64,000 nt of DNA, taken from Mucilaginibacter lacusdianchii (GTDB taxonomy: Bacteria; Bacteroidota; Bacteroidia; Sphingobacteriales; Sphingobacteriaceae). Made by a program: the position numbers and the translations under genes. A model generated the notes under the pieces. The model worked only from the letters and a program-made list of their open reading frames with translations, did no database searches and was not told the origin of the DNA. Below are positions 33,142 to 40,998 of the stretch, in pieces. Positions within the stretch are counted from its first letter, which is position 1. Each line of letters starts with the position of its first letter. Location: NCBI RefSeq assembly GCF_009770985.1, contig NZ_WSRW01000002.1, positions 372,001-436,000 on the forward strand, read 5' to 3'.

Positions 33142-35956
33142 AGTTTAACTTAACCAAACGCCTGACCACGAGCGCGTCACCTTGCCTAATTTCAACGGAG
33201 TAGACGCCTAATGGCATGCCGGATAAATCAATATATTGAGAAAAGTCGCCGGCACTTTTAGTTGTGCTGTACTTTTTATAAACCCGGCCCGAAGTGGAAT
33301 CAGATACCCGTACTTCGACAGTTCCGCTTAAATCATTTTTAAAAGTTACCATGGTAGATTGTATTGCCGGGTTAGGATACACTTTTAATGTGTTTTCGAT
33401 AATAGCATTACGCGCGGCTAATATTTGACTTACACTATCTGTTACCACACTCAGTGTGCTGTTAATTATAGCCCCTCCGGCCTGTGTTAAGGATGGTATC
33501 ACAAATTGCGGCGTTTCAGTAACATTGAGCTCCAGTTGACCATTTATTAGCTTTACCTTACGCACATCCATCTCATTGCTACCAATTTTCGGATTGTATA
33601 TACTGGCTGAATCGGCAGTACCTAAATCAAGTGTGTATTGAGCTGTTCTACCTTTTTCATCCGGCACAACCAAGGCATAAGCCGAGCGTCCGTTATATTC
33701 GTAACGATCAACAATTGGGTTTTCATTAAGCGTTTTTTTGTACACATACTTACCTAAAAGCCGCTGGGTTTGATACAGGTAGTCGGCCGCCGGCTTGCGT
33801 GTTTTATCTTTATTAATAAGACCAGACGACCCGAACTGAACCGGACTAAGCAGGTTTTCGTCGTAAGCCTGGTAGAAGAAAATACGGTCGATACCTTTGC
33901 GCGCATATAACAACGATGAGCGCAATATCCAGTCGGCCTGCGTTTGCAGCGGTGTTTTATCACCTATCGGTATAGCTTTGTAAATACTTCCCTGGTTTAC
34001 ATCGTAGCCCAGTTCGGTTATCCATACCGGCATATCACCGGCGTATTGGTGAGCTGCCTCAATAAATTTTTGCGCAATCTGCCCTGCCTCCGATACCTCA
34101 GGTGCTACACCGCGCGTAGAATATCCATTTTGCGTAGAATGTGCATCATTTGAATATAAATGATAATTAATTACATCCCAGCATAGGTTAACGCTACCAT
34201 CGGGCTTATATCCACGATGCTGGATACACCAGTCTACCATAGCACGCACATAGTCGGTATTGGCCGCAGCTAAGCCAGCCATAACTACTTGCATATTGGG
34301 GTCGGCATTTTTAACCCCTACACCTGGTCCCATAGTATTTTTATGGCCATCATAAAAAGCCGACAGGTTAGCAGCATATTCATAAGCGGTTTGATAGGCT
34401 TTGCGGCCTTTCCACCACTTATCGCGTTCGTTGTCACACTCAATATATTTAATCAGCCCCATGCCTCTTTTTACGGTGTTTATTGGGTCGGCTGTCCATC
34501 GCGGGGTTGCATTAACGCTCAGCATGCTACTGTCTACACCAGTGTTTGAACCGTAGCGGGCAACATATTGGTAAGCCACGCGGGCCTGTTCAACGTAAGA
34601 AACTGGATCGGTAAAGTCTTTTCCATATTTAACCGGCACATTTTCGGCGTCGCGCATGTTTTCAGGGTAAGTAGCCAACATCCAGTCGGGCAGGGTTTTT
34701 AAGTCGGCCAGTACTTCAATGCCTTCGGCTTTGCAACGCTGGTAGATGGCATCATAACTCCAGCCGCCGCTATGAACCGGACTATACGTGTAACTACCCT
34801 GGTTTGATTCCAACTTTTGCCAGTCCATGTAATGACGTACCTGGGTAAAAGTTTTCATCGCTTTCATACGGGTTTCATCCACCTTCATCGGGTCGGTTAA
34901 CGGATCCTCAAAATCCCACTCAAACGCATTAACACCGAAGTATTGGCTAAACGGAATCTCTTTTTTGGGTGGCGCAGTATTGCCAGCCGGACCCGGCTGG
35001 TACGTTCCATAAAATTCCACTTCGGTTGGAAACTGATACCAGCAATTGAGCACAATAAATTTAATATCTGTTAAAGTGCTATCCAGCCGGTACTGTGCCT
35101 CGCCGGTTAAGTGCCGGTCGGGGTATGGCCCTACCCAGCCATTGTACTGATCGCCGTTGAAAGTACCCACCTTTATTCTTTTCCCGCCATTGGTAATAAC
35201 AGATATGGTGAGCGGATAATCGCCCAATGCACCCGCACCGTCAAAAAGCTTTATTTTAGAAAGGGTTACCTTTTCGCCGTTATTAACAGGATAATAAGCT
35301 TCGTAATTACTGAAAATTTTACCGTGACTTGTTTGTATGGGCACATCAATTATGCCATCAAACAATTGTTCCAGCGCATCATTATCACTATTAATTTGGT
35401 ACCACCGTTTTGTTTCAATTGGTATTTTAACCAGTTGAGCTGTATCGGCCGGAACAGGTTTATTAGGCGCTGGCGCTGCTACCTGCGAGTAACCATATAC
35501 AAATATCTTTTGCGGTATGTTATTGCTGTATTTATGGATGACGATGGCATCGGCCTCTAAAGGCTCAGGTAAATTTAAGTCTTCAAAAACCATGTAGGAT
35601 GGACCTGTAAATTTACCTAAAAGCGTTTTTTTTGTCCCGTTTAACGCATATATCTCTGCCGGTTTATCAGTAAACACACCAGTGTAATCATACAAAGACA
35701 GTCGTGTAATGCTACTATGCTGCTTTAACTTTAAGGTTACGTCTACGTATTTAAAGTTATTTTGCCAGGCCTCGGCAACCAAGCTGTCTGTACTATCACT
35801 GAGCCAAGGCGAATAATCCTGACCGGTATCTTCACTGGGTATAGCTGAAACTATTTTAATGCGTTGCTCGGTTTGTGCAACAGCATACTCAAAAGCAAAT
35901 AGATATACCAACAGGCATAATGTGCTCAGTACGGGTTTTAAGTAGATTTTAAGCAT
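33140..35956 (-). CDS. Secreted glycoside hydrolase-like protein with T9SS type A sorting domain
   Basis: A 938-residue exported protein. A signal peptide (about 1-27, ending AFEYAVAQ) is followed by two discoidin-like beta-sandwich regions (about 60-155 and 195-318), a Pro-rich linker, then a TIM-barrel-like domain from about 335 (FSQYFGVNAFEWDFEDP) to 760. In that domain YIECDNERDKWW (Glu510) and PVWITELGYDV (Glu648) are placed like the acid/base (after Asn on strand 4) and nucleophile (strand 7) of clan GH-A. The C-terminus NTLKVYPNPA...VYSVEIRQGD is a type IX secretion sorting domain, so the protein should reach the cell surface or medium. I cannot assign a GH family; GH39- or GH5-like enzymes are possible. 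Monocistronic. Confidence 0.8.
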   Translation of the reverse strand: MLKIYLKPVLSTLCLLVYLFAFEYAVAQTEQRIKIVSAIPSEDTGQDYSPWLSDSTDSLVAEAWQNNFKYVDVTLKLKQHSSITRLSLYDYTGVFTDKPAEIYALNGTKKTLLGKFTGPSYMVFEDLNLPEPLEADAIVIHKYSNNIPQKIFVYGYSQVAAPAPNKPVPADTAQLVKIPIETKRWYQINSDNDALEQLFDGIIDVPIQTSHGKIFSNYEAYYPVNNGEKVTLSKIKLFDGAGALGDYPLTISVITNGGKRIKVGTFNGDQYNGWVGPYPDRHLTGEAQYRLDSTLTDIKFIVLNCWYQFPTEVEFYGTYQPGPAGNTAPPKKEIPFSQYFGVNAFEWDFEDPLTDPMKVDETRMKAMKTFTQVRHYMDWQKLESNQGSYTYSPVHSGGWSYDAIYQRCKAEGIEVLADLKTLPDWMLATYPENMRDAENVPVKYGKDFTDPVSYVEQARVAYQYVARYGSNTGVDSSMLSVNATPRWTADPINTVKRGMGLIKYIECDNERDKWWKGRKAYQTAYEYAANLSAFYDGHKNTMGPGVGVKNADPNMQVVMAGLAAANTDYVRAMVDWCIQHRGYKPDGSVNLCWDVINYHLYSNDAHSTQNGYSTRGVAPEVSEAGQIAQKFIEAAHQYAGDMPVWITELGYDVNQGSIYKAIPIGDKTPLQTQADWILRSSLLYARKGIDRIFFYQAYDENLLSPVQFGSSGLINKDKTRKPAADYLYQTQRLLGKYVYKKTLNENPIVDRYEYNGRSAYALVVPDEKGRTAQYTLDLGTADSASIYNPKIGSNEMDVRKVKLINGQLELNVTETPQFVIPSLTQAGGAIINSTLSVVTDSVSQILAARNAIIENTLKVYPNPAIQSTMVTFKNDLSGTVEVRVSDSTSGRVYKKYSTTKSAGDFSQYIDLSGMPLGVYSVEIRQGDALVVRRLVKLN

Positions 35957-36174
35957 TAAGGTTAAGCGTATTGCGTTTTAAGTCAATTGATATTCTTTCC
36001 AATCCGCACTCATAGTCTTAAATTGCAGGCTGCTTATCAAATGGTAGTGAAAGCGTGTTATATATTATTACGTATAACGCATATTTAGGTTACCTGTTAA
36101 AGATAAAAATTTGATTGAAAAATAAATAAACCCGATTAATTACCATTTGTAGTGCTTTTTAGTTAAACCAACCA

Positions 36175-36666
36175 ATGAACGTCGTTAAGCCTATAAAGTT
36201 TAAGCCGCTTGCATTAATAGCTAGCTTAACTATTACCCTGGGTATTGGCATTACAGCCTCTTTAATAACCCGGCCGCAAATTCCAAGCTGGTATCCTACA
36301 TTAAACAAACCCAGCTTTAGCCCGCCGAACTGGCTTTTTGCCCCGGTGTGGACTACCATTTATATTTTAATAGCTATAGCTGCCTACCTAGTTTGGCAAC
36401 GGCGTGATTATTCAAACCTGTACACGCGTGCACGAACCACCTACGTGTTACAATTGGTGCTCAATTTTATGTGGTCGATGGTGTTTTTTGGCGTGCATCA
36501 AATACTGGGTGCTTTGGTAGTGATTGGACTTTTGTGGCTGAGCATTTTATTATGCATCTATTATTTTGGCAAGTTCAGCCGGGTGGCTGCATGGTTATTT
36601 GTACCCTATTTACTTTGGGTAAGCTTTGCATCATTGCTAAATCTGTATATTTATCTGCTGAATTAA
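36175..36666 (+). CDS. tspO: TspO/MBR family protein
   Basis: A 163-residue, five-helix membrane protein. The family block PQIPSWYPTLNKPSFSPPNW, then LFAPVWTTIYILIAIAAYLVW, and later LVLNFMWSMVFFG match TspO, which binds tetrapyrroles and affects porphyrin and redox homeostasis in other bacteria. Helices lie at about 12-30, 50-72, 84-103, 110-128 and 138-160. It is followed after 36 bp by a small membrane protein gene on the same strand. Confidence 0.9.
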   Translation: MNVVKPIKFKPLALIASLTITLGIGITASLITRPQIPSWYPTLNKPSFSPPNWLFAPVWTTIYILIAIAAYLVWQRRDYSNLYTRARTTYVLQLVLNFMWSMVFFGVHQILGALVVIGLLWLSILLCIYYFGKFSRVAAWLFVPYLLWVSFASLLNLYIYLLN

Positions 36667-36702
36667 CACTAAGCCCAACAACCGGCATCAAGCCAACTGT
36701 TT

Positions 36703-37245
36703 ATGATTAAAAAAATACTTTTAACTACTATTGTTTGCTTACTAAGCGCTTATGCAAGCTATGCTGATACCATAAGCATCAATCATTTTGTAATTAAAGA
36801 AAATCCGTTTGCGCAGCATGAGGTAGCTATTGTAGCCGTAGATACGGCAGGCACTATTCAAGAAAATGTAAACGGACGTTTCAGCTTTTCAATTAACGGT
36901 TTTGATAGTGAGCTGAATTTCCAAAACGGCACGGCATTTTATCGCCATAAAATGGAAAAATCAGCTTTTATGTACGTAAAGCACACCAACGATAATGGCT
37001 CACATGCCATGCTTTATTACGTGTATAAACATGGCGAAAAACTAAGCCCCTGGAAGATTAACTGGAAATGGTTGCTTTTTATTCCGTTGGCAATTGTGTT
37101 TATTGGTTACCTGTTTAAACGGTTTATTGTTATTGCAGCGGTAGTGCTTATTCTGTTCCTCTACTTTAACCATCACAACGGTTTAAACCTATCAACCTTC
37201 TTTCAAAGTATTTTCGACGGCATAAGGGGTGTTGTAGGCGGATAA
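36703..37245 (+). CDS. Hypothetical exported membrane protein
   Basis: A 180-residue protein with a signal peptide (about 1-21, LLSAYASYA), a beta-rich periplasmic domain (about 22-120, including GRFSFSINGFDSELNF) and two closely spaced C-terminal hydrophobic helices (about 123-139 and 142-157) followed by a short tail. I do not recognise the family. Its position after tspO suggests coexpression. A real gene is supported by the clear topology and ATG. Confidence 0.65.
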   Translation: MIKKILLTTIVCLLSAYASYADTISINHFVIKENPFAQHEVAIVAVDTAGTIQENVNGRFSFSINGFDSELNFQNGTAFYRHKMEKSAFMYVKHTNDNGSHAMLYYVYKHGEKLSPWKINWKWLLFIPLAIVFIGYLFKRFIVIAAVVLILFLYFNHHNGLNLSTFFQSIFDGIRGVVGG

Positions 37246-37272
37246 ATTTTTATCGCTATAAGCAAGCTGCAT

Positions 37273-37764
37273 TTATTCCAGCTCAGCCAGCAAGCCTTCC
37301 AAATCCAGGCGTTGGGTAAACATGGTCAACTCACCGTCAGCATCTTTAGGCCAATCTGTGCGGGGGCGATCCCAGTATAACTCTACCCCATTGCGGTCGG
37401 GGTCACCCAGGTAAATGGCTTCAGATACGCCGTGATCGGATGCGCCTGTAATGTGCGGATATTTAGCATCCATCAGGCGTTTAAAAATAGCGGCTAAGTC
37501 TTTCCTTTCTGGATAAAGAATGGCGGTATGATACAAACCAGGTGCACGCTCGGGTGCAGGTCCGGAACCTTTGCTGTGCCAGGTATTGAGCCCTATATGA
37601 TGATGGTAACCTCCGGCTGATATAAAAGCGGCTTGCTCGCCGTATTTCATCATCAGTTTAAAGCCCAGCAGACCGCAATAAAAGTCGAGAGAACGTTGCA
37701 AATCGCTTACTTTTAAATGTACATGCCCAATACGAGTTTGTGCGGGTATCTGATAATCAGCCAT
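37273..37764 (-). CDS. VOC family protein (catechol-2,3-dioxygenase-like)
   Basis: A 163-residue protein with two vicinal-oxygen-chelate repeats. The first begins RIGHVHLKVSDLQRSLDFYC; the second repeat ends with the ring-dioxygenase-like ITGASDHGVSEAIYLGDPDR followed by NGVELYWDRP. Candidate metal ligands are His14 (GHVHLKV), the His after GLY in PGLYHTAIL and Glu in GVELYW, so the site looks intact. Similarity is to CatE-type extradiol dioxygenases, but half-length members often have other substrates, so only the family is asserted. It is convergent with the gene before it, 27 bp apart. Confidence 0.85.
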   Translation of the reverse strand: MADYQIPAQTRIGHVHLKVSDLQRSLDFYCGLLGFKLMMKYGEQAAFISAGGYHHHIGLNTWHSKGSGPAPERAPGLYHTAILYPERKDLAAIFKRLMDAKYPHITGASDHGVSEAIYLGDPDRNGVELYWDRPRTDWPKDADGELTMFTQRLDLEGLLAELE

Positions 37765-37808
37765 ATCTCATTTAATGTTTAAACATCAAAAGTAAAGCAA
37801 ACAACTAT

Positions 37809-37816
37809 TACCTTTG
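37809..37816 (+). promoter_or_regulatory. -7 box abutting engB
   Basis: TACCTTTG is an exact TAnnTTTG match ending only 4 bp before the engB ATG at 37821. Transcription from it would give a leaderless or nearly leaderless message. No -33 TTG is seen. Confidence 0.45.
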
Positions 37817-37820
37817 TATC

Positions 37821-38426
37821 ATGATTGTAAAATCTGCTGAATTTGTGTGTAGCAACACCCAGATGTCTAAACTGCCGCCGCCTAACAAACCCGAGTATGC
37901 GTTTATCGGGCGGTCAAACGTAGGTAAGTCATCTTTGATAAATATGCTGGTTAATAAAAAAGGACTGGCTAAAACATCGCAAACGCCGGGTAAAACCCAG
38001 TTGATTAATCACTTTTTGATTAATGACCACTGGTACTTAGTAGATTTACCGGGTTACGGCTACGCCCGTATCTCTAAAAGTAAAAAAGAGGATTGGGATA
38101 AGTTTATCCGTACTTATTTGGACAAACGCGAAAGCCTGCAATGTGTACTGGTATTGATAGACAGCCGCCTGGAACCACAAAAAATTGACCTCGACTTTTG
38201 CAACTGGCTGGGCGAACACGGCTTACCCTTTGTGCTGATATTTACCAAGGCTGATAAGCAATCGAGCATAAAAACCGACCAAAATGTGGCTAAATTTAAA
38301 AAAGCGCTTTTGGGCTGGTTTGAAGAAGTTCCGCAATGCTTTGTCACTTCGTCCGAGAATAAGCTTGGCCGTGACGAAGTGCTGGGTTTTATTGACAGTG
38401 TGAATCAAAATTTTGAAGCGCAATAA
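37821..38426 (+). CDS. engB: Ribosome biogenesis GTPase YihA/YsxC (EngB)
   Basis: A 201-residue TRAFAC GTPase needed for large ribosomal subunit assembly. G1 is GRSNVGKSS, G2 region TSQTPGKTQ, G3 DLPGYGYA, G4 TKADK and G5 near TSSENKLG. The N-terminal KSAEFVCSNTQMSKLPPPNK is typical. The following UbiA-family gene starts 3 bp after its stop, so engB, the prenyltransferase and the Crp-like gene form one run. Confidence 0.95.
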   Translation: MIVKSAEFVCSNTQMSKLPPPNKPEYAFIGRSNVGKSSLINMLVNKKGLAKTSQTPGKTQLINHFLINDHWYLVDLPGYGYARISKSKKEDWDKFIRTYLDKRESLQCVLVLIDSRLEPQKIDLDFCNWLGEHGLPFVLIFTKADKQSSIKTDQNVAKFKKALLGWFEEVPQCFVTSSENKLGRDEVLGFIDSVNQNFEAQ

Positions 38427-38429
38427 AAG

Positions 38430-39284
38430 ATGAAGAAATATTTTTCTTTAGTAACATTTTCCCATACCATTTTTGCCATGCCGTTTGCCATCATCGGCTT
38501 CTTTTTGGCGGTAACCACTACCAATCACCGATTTGAATGGCCTAAACTGGTGATGATGCTGTTGTGCATGGTATTTGCCCGCAACTCGGCTATGGCATTT
38601 AACCGTTATTTGGACCGAGATATTGACGCATTGAACCCGCGTACCAAGGTTCGTGATATACCGGCAGGCCGTATATCGGCAAATGCTGCACTTACCTTTA
38701 CCATCATTAACTGCTCGCTGTTTATGGCAACTACATGGTTTATCAACGTGCTTTGTTTTTACTTAGCGCCGGTGGCTTTGTTGGTGGTATTAGGCTATAG
38801 TGCAACCAAGCGTTTTACGTTTTTGTGCCATATAGTACTGGGCTTAGGCTTGTCGTTGGCTCCTATTGGTGCTTATTTGGTAGTTACTGGCGAATTTGCT
38901 ACGTTACCTGTTTTCTTTTCATTATCTGTACTGTGCTGGGTAAGTGGTTTTGATATTATCTATGCCCTTCAAGATGAAGACTTCGACCGCGAACAAAAAC
39001 TGCACTCTATACCCAGCCGTATGGGTAAGGTAAATGCGTTGAACCTTTCTAGCTTTTTGCATATCCTTTCTGCTGCTTTTATCATCGCCCCCATATTTTT
39101 CACGCATGTAGGCATTCCCTATTATGTGGGTATACTTGTTTTTTGTAGCATGCTTATCTATCAGCACCGGTTAGTAAAACCTAATGATCTAAGCCGCGTT
39201 AACTTTGCTTTCATGACCACCAATGGTATTGCCAGCGTGGTATTTGCTGTATTGTTTTTATTAGACAGAATATGGATCAGGTAA
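38430..39284 (+). CDS. UbiA-family prenyltransferase (menaquinone-related, MqnP/UbiA-like)
   Basis: A 284-residue membrane enzyme of about eight to nine helices. The first Asp-rich motif is AFNRYLDRDIDALNPRT and the second is DIIYALQDEDFDREQKLHSI, which bind Mg-prenyl diphosphate. It attaches a polyprenyl chain to an aromatic acid. The sequence resembles the 4-hydroxybenzoate-type enzymes assigned to the futalosine route of menaquinone synthesis (MqnP); no other mqn gene is nearby, so the acceptor is inferred. It overlaps the Crp-like gene by 13 bp. Confidence 0.85.
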   Translation: MKKYFSLVTFSHTIFAMPFAIIGFFLAVTTTNHRFEWPKLVMMLLCMVFARNSAMAFNRYLDRDIDALNPRTKVRDIPAGRISANAALTFTIINCSLFMATTWFINVLCFYLAPVALLVVLGYSATKRFTFLCHIVLGLGLSLAPIGAYLVVTGEFATLPVFFSLSVLCWVSGFDIIYALQDEDFDREQKLHSIPSRMGKVNALNLSSFLHILSAAFIIAPIFFTHVGIPYYVGILVFCSMLIYQHRLVKPNDLSRVNFAFMTTNGIASVVFAVLFLLDRIWIR

Positions 39285-39877
39285 ATGCCTTGCAAATATT
39301 TAGAGAGCGACTGACTAGATTCATAACGTTTACGGATGAGGAATGGCGGCTATTCAACGAAAATGCAGATTTTAAAACCTTACATAAAAAGGAGTTCTTT
39401 ATTAAAGAGGGCGAGGTATGTAAGGAGATGGCATTTATCATCAGCGGTGCAGTAAGATTTTTCCATATTAAAGATGGTAACGACATTACCAACTACTTCT
39501 GTTTTTCAAATGAGTACTTAAGCGCCTATAAGAGTTTTTTGACCGGCGAACCAACAGTAACTAACATCCAGGCATTAGAAGAAACCGAGTTAATTTCAAT
39601 CACACAGAAAGAATGGCAGCGGTTGCTTGCCCACCCAAAGCTCGCTTTAAAAGTTGAGCGCTTTGGCCGGTTAATGGCCGAACATTATTTATGCTGCTAC
39701 GAGGATCGTGTTACTGCCTTTGTGACCCAATCGCCCGAAGAGCGCTACCTGGATTTGTTGCAAACCGGCAAAGACGTATTACAGCGTATACCGCAGCATT
39801 ATATTGCACATTATTTGGGCGTTACGCCGGTATCTTTATCACGCATCCGAAGACGTACGCTCGAAATAGCCCGTTAA
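39272..39877 (+). CDS. Crp/Fnr family transcriptional regulator
   Basis: A 201-residue regulator: a cyclic-nucleotide-binding-like beta barrel (about 20-115, including KEFFIKEGEVCKEMAFIISG) followed by a long dimer helix and a C-terminal HTH (QHYIAHYLGVTPVSLSRIRR). No Fe-S cysteines are visible, so it is not a classical Fnr; ligand unknown. This type in Bacteroidota typically regulates one neighbouring gene, and an NAD-binding protein gene lies 80 bp downstream with a dyad over its -7 box. Confidence 0.9.
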   Translation: MDQVNALQIFRERLTRFITFTDEEWRLFNENADFKTLHKKEFFIKEGEVCKEMAFIISGAVRFFHIKDGNDITNYFCFSNEYLSAYKSFLTGEPTVTNIQALEETELISITQKEWQRLLAHPKLALKVERFGRLMAEHYLCCYEDRVTAFVTQSPEERYLDLLQTGKDVLQRIPQHYIAHYLGVTPVSLSRIRRRTLEIAR

Positions 39878-39916
39878 ATTTCTTTTTTCCTTATCTTTTG
39901 TTAACGTTTTGACGCA

Positions 39917-39935
39917 CAAAGGCCTACTACCTTTG
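39917..39935. promoter_or_regulatory. Promoter with overlapping dyad upstream of the NAD-binding protein gene
   Basis: An exact -7 box, TACCTTTG (39928-39935), forms the right part of the dyad CAAAGG-7 bp-CCTTTG (39917-39935). A TTTTG at 39907-39911 could be a -33 element but the spacing (16 bp) is short. A repressor or Crp-type activator bound here would directly affect the gene at 39958. The regulator encoded upstream is the natural candidate, by inference. Confidence 0.45.
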
Positions 39936-39957
39936 ATTTATACAAAACGCAAAAGAT

Positions 39958-40929
39958 ATGCACACCATTTTAGGAGCAGGCGGACCAGTTGCCAATGCAT
40001 TAGCCGCCGAATTAATTAAAGCCAATGAAACTGTACGTCTGGTTAGCCGTCGCCAAGTTAACACTAGTAAACCCAATGTAAGCTGGGTTAAAGCCGACCT
40101 GACCAACTACCAGGAAGTTTTAGCAGCCGTAAAAGGTTCGAGCGTTATTTACATGTGTGCTGGTTTAGTATATGATAAAGCTGTATGGCAGCAGCAGTGG
40201 CCCGTAATTATGCAAAATTTGATCAATGCTGCCAAAGAAACACAAGCACGCTTAATATTTTTTGATAACGTATATATGTACGGGCTGGTTAACGGCCCCA
40301 TGACTGAGACTACTCCCTACAACCCTATTAGTGTAAAAGGTGAAGTTCGTGCCCGCGTTGCTACGCAACTAATGGATGAGGTAAAAGCTGGCAACTTAAC
40401 GGCCAGCATTGCCCGTGCTGCCGATTTTTACGGCGCCGAATCGCTAAACAGCTTTTACGACAGCATGGTGCTAAACAAATATGCACACAATCAAAAAGCG
40501 ATGTGGATGGGAAATCCTGATACCAAACATTGCTTTATGTATATCCCCGATGCAGGTAAAAGCATGTATTTGTTAGGGCAAACCCCTTCGGCTGATAACC
40601 AGATATGGCATTTACCCACTGCCCCTGCTTTAACTGGCAAACAATTTATTGAGCTGGCAGCAAACATATATGGCGTAGCACCTAACTATATGGCGGTTAA
40701 AAAGTTGATGTTGCAATTGTTAGGTTTGTTCAGCAAACCGGTTAAAGGTTCGATAGAAATGTATTACCAGTACAGCCATGATTATGTGCTGGATTCATCC
40801 AAGTTTGAGAAGGCTTTTAACATTAAACCTACTTCTTATGAAGATGGCATACATCAAGTAAGTACCACCCTGTTTAAGCCACAAAAAACAGCTACCGCTC
40901 TTAAAAATAACATGGCAGTATCAATTTAA
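39958..40929 (+). CDS. NAD-dependent epimerase/dehydratase family protein (atypical SDR)
   Basis: A 323-residue Rossmann-fold protein beginning with the NAD(P)-binding turn HTILGAGGPVANALAAELI, then LVSRR and VKADLTNYQEVLAAVKGS. The catalytic tyrosine appears in FFDNVYMYGLVNGPM, but the YxxxK motif of active extended SDRs is not clear, so enzymatic function is uncertain. Related proteins are annotated as sugar epimerases or NmrA-like redox sensors. It probably responds to the Crp-like regulator upstream. Confidence 0.8.
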   Translation: MHTILGAGGPVANALAAELIKANETVRLVSRRQVNTSKPNVSWVKADLTNYQEVLAAVKGSSVIYMCAGLVYDKAVWQQQWPVIMQNLINAAKETQARLIFFDNVYMYGLVNGPMTETTPYNPISVKGEVRARVATQLMDEVKAGNLTASIARAADFYGAESLNSFYDSMVLNKYAHNQKAMWMGNPDTKHCFMYIPDAGKSMYLLGQTPSADNQIWHLPTAPALTGKQFIELAANIYGVAPNYMAVKKLMLQLLGLFSKPVKGSIEMYYQYSHDYVLDSSKFEKAFNIKPTSYEDGIHQVSTTLFKPQKTATALKNNMAVSI

Positions 40930-40953
40930 TGAAATTGATTTGGTTTATCATTG

Positions 40954-40988
40954 GCACATATGCACATTTGTAACATCTGCATATGTGC
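40954..40988. repeat. 11-bp perfect inverted repeat between the NAD-binding protein gene and pepF
   Basis: GCACATATGCA (40954-40964) and its exact complement TGCATATGTGC (40978-40988) flank a 13-bp spacer containing CACATTTG. Each arm is itself nearly palindromic. No T tract follows, so an operator 10 bp before the pepF ATG is as likely as a terminator. Confidence 0.5.
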
Positions 40989-40998
40989 ATTATAAACC

